In this document: one piece after another, positions 57,634 through 64,000 of the stretch
Layout: every line of letters begins with the position of its first letter
How positions within the stretch are numbered: the stretch's first letter is position 1
Source: Triglochin maritima
Taxonomy: Eukaryota > Streptophyta > Magnoliopsida > Alismatales > Juncaginaceae
Reading direction: 5' to 3'
Length of the DNA: 64,000 nt
Assembly (NCBI GenBank): GCA_963682175.1
Contig: OY821771.1
Coordinates: forward strand, 28,230,201-28,294,200
Position numbers and translations under genes: made by a program
The notes under the pieces: generated by a model
What the model saw: the letters and a program-made list of their open reading frames with translations, nothing else
What the model was told of the DNA's origin: nothing
Database searches by the model: none

Positions 57634-58035
57634 TCAAAAAAAAAATTTAAAATTAATTGAAATAAACAAGGTGATTTACCAGATGTGAGTAGTCCGGGGT
57701 GTCCGCTGACTCTTTCCCTGGCCTCCGAGACATCGTATTTGGTGAATAAAAATGTGATATGAAGAGAAAGTTGTGTTAAAAGAGTGAAATGAGGAGTTAT
57801 ATTAGTAGAAAGTGTAGAGGGGCAAAATGGTAATCTTACGGGCGATTTAAGTAGTTTTACGGCGACGAATAGCAGTTCAGTTTTTTATTTGTATGCACTT
57901 CTACTGTCTGTAGGGAACACTCCATAACATTTTTTGTTAATTGTTTTGCAAATAAAAAATCCCAAACACTCTCCTCTCTCTTCTAGACTCCTCCTCTCGG
58001 ACCACACCTTCTTCCGGCCACTAGTCACGACCTTG

Positions 58036-58350
58036 GTCATGGCCAAGGCCCATATAGGTTACTTTGTCGAGGCGCAGATCCTTGAAGCCCTCCGGGTAGA
58101 CTTCATTAACGAGACCAAGGTCCTCACCCCAGCCATGAGGACCACCACATCAAAAAGCACAACTTCCGAGTCCCCTTCGTCTGATGCTGGTAAGACCTCA
58201 ACGAGGCCCTCCTCGCATCCGCGAGGGCGCTACCATGATCCACACCAAGGGTGAGCCCAGAGCCGACAACATCATAGAGGTCGTCTGCCACATTCGTTTC
58301 ATCTCTGATAGAGTCGAATGCATGACATTGCGCTACGTGTGAACTGTGAT
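58036..58350 (+). pseudogene. PDX1: PDX1 (pyridoxal phosphate synthase) pseudogene
   Basis: The frame from 58,036 reads [33 protein letters not shown], which follows the TIM-barrel region of the PDX1/SNZ vitamin B6 biosynthetic enzyme (normally [17 protein letters not shown]). At about 58,136 a one-base shift moves to the frame with [27 protein letters not shown] and NIIEVVCHIR. Only about 100 of some 310 codons are present, with no N-terminal or C-terminal third. In plants PDX1 makes PLP from ribose 5-phosphate, glyceraldehyde 3-phosphate and ammonia. This copy cannot encode the enzyme. Intronlessness says little, as plant PDX1 genes often lack introns. Confidence 0.85.
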
Positions 58351-58614
58351 GGTTTGGCACAATGCAATAAAGACCCCAACTAAAAATGGAAATAGTCAAA
58401 CCCAAATATGGGGTTGAATCATTTTAATTATCTTATTTCCCTTCAAATCTTTTGCTTATTTTTAGTTGCTTGATTGAATGTTGTTACTTTATAAGTTCTC
58501 GATTAGTGCCTTGAATTGTGATTTCACAATTAATGATTACCTTGCTCACCAAGTGGACTCATACAAAAAAATTAAAATTTATATCAATTTAAAAACATAA
58601 CACGTTTGTTTTAA

Positions 58615-58995
58615 GGTTATACTACGACATGACATGTCCCTTTTATTTGTGCCCTTTAATGGACATACGTGCCTGTTAAATGGCATAAGTTCCTTTAAAA
58701 GACAAACCAAACCTCTAATAGACATGTACTTTAAAGGATTCATCATTTAACGGACATACTTGTCCTTTGAGGGACATAAGTGTCTTTTAAGCGGAAAGGA
58801 CACTTTTGAGTTTAGAGAACAGACAAGTATGTGCTTTAACGCACACACCGTTCCTTTAAGGACCCTTTCGAGATAATGAATAGACAAGTACTGTAAAGGT
58901 CATTGGTGTCCTTTAAAGGATATAAGTATATATCCTTTAAAGCACAACCTTGTGGTTTAAAGGACAATTTTCGAGTTTTAAAGAACAAAACATAT
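58615..58995. repeat. Array of TTTAAAGGACA-like words, left
   Basis: About ten copies in both orientations of tttaaaggaca/tgtccttta and near variants, irregularly spaced. A matching array lies at 61,640-61,915. Subterminal short repeats of this kind are typical of DNA transposons such as CACTA elements, but no CACTA terminus is visible. Confidence 0.75.
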
Positions 58996-59331
58996 TGTGC
59001 TTTAAAATTTAAAATTTATTGCCTTGATCTAAAATTTCAAGAAACTACAATTTCAAGAGTTGTAATGTTGTATACAAAAAATGTATATAATTACAATTGA
59101 AAATATACAAAAAATGTATATAATTACAGTTAACAAGATTCCAAATCAATTTTTTGCTATCAAAAATTGGCTTTTGAAGTTGGAGTCTCTAAGCAAACAC
59201 ATTGTCATTTCACTTCTGACTGAATGTTGATATTTGTTGTTCATTTCAGTTGTTGGATGTACGTCTAACAATAAGCATTTTATCCATTGAAAGACATACA
59301 CTCCACAATCCTTGCTATTGGATGTCTGTCA

Positions 59332-59720
59332 TTAACACTTTTCCCCTTCATTGGACTGTTTCCAATCGATGTTAAGGTGGGATTTGCAGAAGTCTGTTAT
59401 TATTATCGCAACATGTTCATGGACACCTAGTGCTTTTGGATCATTGTCTCTATCAACCCGAAGAAGGTTGTTAAGGTGTGTTATTTGTTTAGTTCTTTCG
59501 TCCATAGTCAGCAGTGTCCAATGTTGTTTGTTTATCAACGGTTTTGCAATGATTGTGTCCACTGGGTCCCAGATTTCTAGTATTTCTTTCGCTACAGATG
59601 AAAATAATTCAGGTAGCTTGATACAAGTGGTGGCCGTGTAGGGAATGAGAATCACCTCCCTTTGGTAGCATCCCAGCTTCTGTTTTGCTCCAACACAGTA
59701 AGAAATGCGTCTATTAATAG
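59332..59720 (-). pseudogene. Ulp1-like peptidase remnant, minus strand
   Basis: Encodes part of a C48 (Ulp1/SENP) cysteine peptidase domain: the catalytic His region NKQHWTLLTMDERTKQITHLNNL, followed by GVHEHVAIIITDF. Upstream, KQKLGCYQREVILIPY continues the domain after a stop. The Cys box is not reached. A paralogous remnant lies on the plus strand at 60,720. Such domains are carried by several plant DNA transposons. Confidence 0.7.
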
Positions 59721-60140
59721 TCCATCAAAATAAGTACAATTAACTTGTCAGTGTAGTGGATAAAACCAAACTCGATTCACAAAATGAAAATATACTTACG
59801 TTCATTGATAGACCTTTGCCTTTAGTAATTAGATGTTTTAAATCATTTAGGTTTACTGACCCCTGTCCTTGGACCACACGACTTTTTCCAACTTTTTTCC
59901 CGGTGTTGTTAAATTAAGAAGCACATTTTTTCCTCAATTGTTAATCCAGTCATGGGTTTCATGTCGATGTTTTTATTTTGTTGTGTGCGTCAGTTGGCTA
60001 GGCAGCTTTTTGTTAGAGAATTCACTTCTTGTCTGTCTGAAATTTGATTTCTATAATATTTCAGTCTCTTCATCACAATTCACTCTTCTGTGATTTGTTC
60101 TCTCTCCTTTCTTTTCTGTGGGGTTTTTTTGAACCTCTTT

Positions 60141-60473
60141 TTTCTTGTTCGGACTTCTTAGTCTTCTTCTTTCATCCCTCTCCTTTTTCTCTTCTTTTGT
60201 TTATTTTTTGAAGGGAACTCTTGTTTTCCTTGCTTTTTGGATACCCCATTCCATGTTCTCCTCTTCTTCTTTTTTTCTTTTCTTCCTCTTCTCTTCTTCT
60301 TACAACCTCTTCTTTTTTCTTTCTTTTTTCCTTTCCTCTTTCTTTCTTTTTCTTCTTCTTATTCTTCTCTTCTTCTATCTAATCTCCTCGTCTTTTTTCT
60401 TTTTTTCTTCTTCATCCTTTTTCTTTTTCTTTTTCTTCTCCTCTTTTTCTTCCTCTTCTTCTTCTCTTTCTTC

Positions 60474-60505
<32 letters not shown>

Positions 60506-60665
60506 CTCTTTCTTTCTTGTTCTTGTTCTTCTTCTTCTTATTTTTCTGTTCTTCTATCTATTCTTCCTCTTCTCTTCTCATAATTTTTGCTTCTTTTTTC
60601 TTTCTTTCTTTATACTTTTTGTTTTTTTTCTCCACTTCTTCTTCCTTTCTTCTATCAGTTTCTTT
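60141..60665. repeat. 525 bp pyrimidine tract (CTT/TTTC-rich)
   Basis: The plus strand is nearly all C and T, with a (CTT)n core near 60,474-60,507. The open frames across it (Ser/Phe/Leu only) are artefacts of composition. Confidence 0.95.
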
Positions 60666-60719
60666 CAAGCTCGGAAATGTAAAGTTAATGTTACTAATTT
60701 TAATAGACAGTGAATTGAT

Positions 60720-61282
60720 GCGTTGCTAGATGAATTGGAGCACAGACAAAAGATGGAATGATATCCACGGAAGGTGATCACTATTCCAAGCGTCGGCACC
60801 AAAACCATCTTGTCCAGACAACCTGATTTGGTTGAATGTTATGTACATCCCAGACAAAAATACAGGAACCCAAAAGACTCGATGATTGCCCAACCACTGT
60901 TAATTCGGAACACTTTACACTACTGATCGTGGATGGGAGAACGGAAAGATTAACCCAACTAAACAACCTGTGGCAGTTAGTTGGAGACAACAAAGAAGTA
61001 GTGGGTGGCCATGAAGAAGCAACGCAGACTTTGGTCGAATTCCGGGGATCCCACCTAAAAATGGATTCGGACCTAACCTACGGAGGAGAAACACGTCAAT
61101 GCCAAGAATCGAAAAACAATGATTGTGCAGTGTATATCACGCACTAGATCAGATGCTTGATGCTGGATGTACATACCACTGCGGAGATGGATGACAAATA
61201 TCTACACTCGGTCATGGGTGAATTGGCAATATATTTTCTTAGGGACTTCGAAATCAATGAACAGATGTTGTTAGCAGACTAA
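60720..61282 (+). pseudogene. Ulp1-like peptidase remnant, plus strand
   Basis: Begins ALLDELEHRQKM (near 60,722), then shifts to VITIPSVGTKTIL. After another shift comes the catalytic His/Asp region (EHFTLLIVDGRTERLTQLNNL, 60,905 on). The Gln/Cys box follows as QESKNNDCAVYITH (near 61,105-61,146), where QxxxxDC is the Ulp1 signature. After one stop the frame continues to LLAD and a stop at 61,282. Family members cleave ubiquitin-like SUMO from proteins. This remnant and the minus-strand one share LNNL, a GGHE/GVHE segment and SHLKMD/SHLNID. Confidence 0.75.
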
Positions 61283-61639
61283 TTGATTTATGATATTTTT
61301 CAACTTGCGGCATAGGAAAAAACAAAACATTAATTTTTATTCAACACTAATTAATTTCTATAGAAAAATTAGTTTGCCTAATGTTGGTAAACTTTCGTAT
61401 ACAACACTATATTTATTAAATTGTTGTAATTTTTAATGGTTTGAGCATTACACTTATGTCTTCTTGTATCAGTGTATGGTTTCCTACTTATACCAGTACA
61501 CTTATTTAGTTTCAGTCAATATAAGACAAATCCGACGTGGATATCCTTTTTCAGCACGTTCTGTTATTTAATAATGAAACATATATAACACGCCGAATAT
61601 TATGTTATCGGCCGACGTGAGATGTCCTTCTTATAAGAA

Positions 61640-61915
61640 GTTGTGGCAAGGTTGTGCCTTAAAGGAATAAAGGACACACTCGATTTTAACTGACAAAATT
61701 CCAGTTTAAAGGACATTTGATCTTTAAATGACTCAAGTGTCCTTCACAAGACATAAGTTGCCTTTGTTAGGACAGAATTTGTTTAGAAGAACACATTCGA
61801 TGTTAAAGGACATTAAAATAGGGGCATGTTATTTGAGGACACACTCGATTTTTAAAGGATAGACTTGGAGTTTACAGGAGAAATTCGTGGGTTAAAAGGA
61901 CAACGTTTGTAAACT
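61640..61915. repeat. Array of TTTAAAGGACA-like words, right
   Basis: About eight copies of aaaggacac/tttaaaggaca and variants, some followed by ttcga or tcgattt as in the left array (aattttcgagttttaaag near 58,965; cactcgatttttaaagg near 61,847). Confidence 0.75.
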
Positions 61916-62161
61916 TGTAAGTCATTTTCACTAAGTTTTGACTTTTAACCGCCAGTAATTTTCATTTGCGCGCCATGAATTTTCACCCTTGGAATTGTTC
62001 GAGTTGTGCCTCCCAATTTCATGTTTTGCCCCGAACATTCCCGACCTGCCACGACCATCTCTTATCACGTACACCAACCTAGTCTCTCAGAGCATGCATC
62101 AACCACCCTAAAACCTCAACCCATCCCCTCTGATCGATCCCGACCATTTGCAACCAAGTAA

Positions 62162-62986
62162 ATGGCTTCCGATAAGCAAACCAACTGGCCAGTGGAAAAC
62201 AATAAGAAATATGTCGACGATACAAGTGGCAATGACATGATAGAGTCTCATGCCCGTGGAGTTATTGTTATGTTGGAGTTTCATAAAACAAATTCAGCAG
62301 CAAGGTCCATTGCCCTTGGACTTTGATTCTTACTTGGAGCCCACCAGAGAAAACAAAGATTGTTGGATAAGTTATATGCATACGCAAGAAGCAAAAGGTG
62401 TATTTGTACAACCAAGTGGTCAATGGACGATGAATCATTGAAAGAGCAAATTTGGAAGAATGCAATAGTTAGTTCATTATTATCCAGATTTTCTTTTAAG
62501 TTAATTCTTTTCTTTACATGTTTTAATCTAATCAATACTACTTTCTTTATTTCGTGTTGCAGAAAAAAATTATTTTCCGATCAACTAAAGAATTTAAAAA
62601 CAAGTGGATATTGTTTGTGAGCATTCGATGGAAGGCTTTGAAAACAAAGTTGACGTCCAATTTCATTTTTGGAAAGTATAAGGATCGAGATCCATGAAAA
62701 ATTTACAATTTTATTACTCAAACGACATGGGCTGAATTCAAAAGCTCAAAGCTAACTCTAGAATTTTTGGTAAAATATACATTCATACTTTCTTCAAACA
62801 TTGAAACGTTAAATATTATAACTAATATCTTTTTTGGTTTATAGGAACTACGAGTGCTCAACCAAGAACGACAATCGAACAACAAGTTTCCACTAGATTG
62901 TTGCGGTGGGGTTACCATAAACTGGAGAAGACAATGATGGTCGTAAAGGTTGCCAAGAAAAGACATGAAGCTTTAGTGGTTGGTTT
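62162..62986 (+). pseudogene. Ptta/En-Spm-like plant transposase fragment
   Basis: An ATG at 62,162 (MASDKQTNW) starts a frame broken by a stop near 62,322. Later frames give DESLKEQIWKNAIV (near 62,425), then, after an intron-like stretch, WKALKTKLTSNFIFGKYKDRDP and IYNFITQTTWAEFKSSKL (62,632-62,760). After a second intron-like gap ending ttttatag comes ELRVLNQERQSNNKFP (62,845 on). The order matches plant transposases of the Ptta/En-Spm type. The last frame is cut at 62,987 by an LTR. Confidence 0.65.
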
Positions 62987-64000
62987 TGTAGGATCGTGTG
63001 GGTTATGGGTCCACAATACTAATCACTTTTATCCCTAATTACCTACTTGTTTGATTTATCAAAGATATGCAGCAGAATTAAAACAAAACAAGCAAGTAGG
63101 GAAGGAATATGCAAACCACAATCGACACGGGGGATTTCTATGGAGGTTCGGCACCCCACCTGGGTCCTAGTCCTCTCTTGCAAGCTCCGCTCGGATCACC
63201 GAGCTCCGCTCACGACTTCACTAACCACTCCCCGTTCCGGACCGGGAGAGAACGCCTTTACAATCTTCAAGCTCGCGAACAACCCTCGCCGAGCTTGGCT
63301 GCACCTCTCACAATCCGAGAGGGACACTTCGGGCTCTCACCGAAGTCTATACTTGTGTCTTGGGCTTTCACCAAGACCCTTGCTTCTTGCACAAAGATTG
63401 AGTGGAACAACACTCTCTAAACTTGAGCACACTTGAGTAGAATATGAATTAAGACTAAAGTGTGGAAGGTTTTGAGCTTTTGAGTGTTTGGATCTTCTCT
63501 CTAATGTTGGGGACAAATATGAGTAGGAGAGTTGTGTTAAAATGTGTTTACAACTCTATTTATAAGCATTTGAGAGAATAGAGCCGTTGGGGTTGATTGG
63601 GTATGAGTTGGTGAAGATACACAAAACAAAAACCTGCAGGACGCAATTCTGCATAAACACGGTCGACCGAATCGGGTATTCCGTTCGACCGTTTGGTCAA
63701 ATTTCAGCTTTGACTAAAGTTAACTTAAGTTAAAGGTCGAACGGGCTCAGGGGATCTGTCGACGGAATTAGTCCAGGCACTTCTGGGAGACCAAATTGTG
63801 TTGGTTCGGTCGACCGTTAGGAAAGTTTCGGTCGACCGGATGTTTGGAAATTTGGGGTATTTGGGAATAATACGAATATGACTGTTGGGTATAATACGAC
63901 AAAACAAACGGTCTGAAAAAATGTGTAAACGGTCGAACGAAAAGGTTTCAACGGTCGACCGTTTTGGTCTAGACAGTTCAAGTTTTGTTTAGGTGTTTTC
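62987..64000 (-). repeat. LTR (minus strand), continues past window
   Basis: Begins TGTAGGATCGTGTGG, similar to the TGTAGGATTTCG ends of the Angela-like LTRs, but is otherwise a different sequence. On the minus strand a TATA box (GCTTATAAATAG, near 63,556-63,567) precedes a GC-rich transcribed-type region (63,110-63,400). Upstream of the TATA, at 63,659-63,961, are four exact CGGTCGACCG words and variants. The outer end is beyond the window, so its nature as solo or element LTR is unknown. Confidence 0.6.

Larger units (their letters stand above)
55616..57880 (+). mobile_element. MULE with 62 bp TIRs and inverted transposase
   Basis: A 2,265 bp Mutator-like element. TIRs at 55,616-55,677 and 57,819-57,880 share ATTCGTCGCCG, AAAACTACTTAAATCGCCC and TTTTGCCCCT with few mismatches. 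TTTTTTAT flanks both ends (55,608-55,615; 57,881-57,888), a possible target duplication, though it is low complexity and 8 rather than the usual 9 bp. Inside lie the N-terminal two-thirds of a transposase gene with one intron, a 282 bp inverted duplication of the downstream transposase sequence, and GC-rich palindromic segments near both ends. The catalytic domain is incomplete, so the element is not autonomous. Confidence 0.9.

Noticed and set aside
60145..60729. ORF of 194 codons rich in Ser and Phe
   Set aside because: Produced by the CTT-rich pyrimidine tract; a second frame is equally open.
63047..63436. ORF of 129 codons in GC-richer DNA
   Set aside because: Lies in the transcribed-type part of an LTR, overlaps another open frame, and shows no domain.

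Overview
This is a 64 kb stretch of AT-rich nuclear DNA from a flowering plant. The evidence is that nearly every recognisable sequence is a plant transposable element: Ty1/copia and Ty3/gypsy retrotransposons with tRNA primer sites and polypurine tracts, an L1-type LINE, a MULE with a FAR1-like transposase, hAT-type miniature elements and a Ptta/En-Spm-like transposase fragment. Broken plant genes are also present (PDX1, a plant mobile domain protein, Ulp1-like peptidases). I see no intact host gene, no tRNA or rRNA gene and nothing bacterial or organellar. The species cannot be named from this window.

Layout. 1-4.8 kb: a decayed Angela-like copia element (minus strand), its 3' LTR fused by deletion to its RNase H region. 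4.8-7.2 kb: the 3' end of an Athila-like gypsy element (plus). 7.2-12.4 kb: a broken second copia family (minus), interrupted by an Angela-like LTR at 8.84-10.87 kb. 12.4-13.7 kb: AT-rich DNA with one unrecognised ORF. 13.7-17.65 kb: another Athila-like end with integrase remains (minus), inverted relative to the first. 18.0-23.0 kb: the best copy of the second copia family, with 5' LTR, primer site, gag and most of pol. 24.1-40.1 kb: one LINE (plus) split by two insertions, a solo LTR (26,659-28,849, target duplication GTTTG) and a complete 10 kb Angela-like copia element (29,146-39,140, target duplication TGGGG). 40.1-42.2 kb: a 2 kb purine-only GGAGAA-type tract. 42.4-45.3 kb: Athila-like LTR pieces around a small internal region. 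46.4-50.7 kb: unrecognised gene-like remnants interrupted by a solo gypsy-type LTR (47,836-49,916), itself carrying an hAT MITE. 52.6-54.1 kb: a plant mobile domain pseudogene. 54.8-55.4 kb: a degenerate hAT-like element. 55.6-57.9 kb: a complete MULE with 62 bp terminal inverted repeats. 58.0-58.35 kb: a PDX1 pseudogene. 58.6-61.9 kb: a probable transposon with two diverging Ulp1-like remnants between arrays of a TTTAAAGGACA-like word. 62.2-64 kb: a Ptta-like transposase fragment cut by another LTR.

Two signals stand out. First, the MULE carries a 282 bp, roughly 98% identical inverted duplication of its own transposase sequence with a 43 bp loop, directly downstream of the truncated transposase ORF. 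A sense transcript would fold into a long hairpin, the architecture of maize Mu killer. Second, LTRs of at least three families carry dense arrays of a palindromic word, CGGTNNACCG (about 20 exact CGGTCGACCG copies in the window). In the copia-type LTRs they lie just upstream of the TATA box.

Nested order can be read directly: the LINE is older than its solo LTR and 10 kb copia insertions; the MITE is younger than the LTR it sits in; the 200 bp duplication at 7.1-7.5 kb is younger than the gypsy/copia junction it spans.
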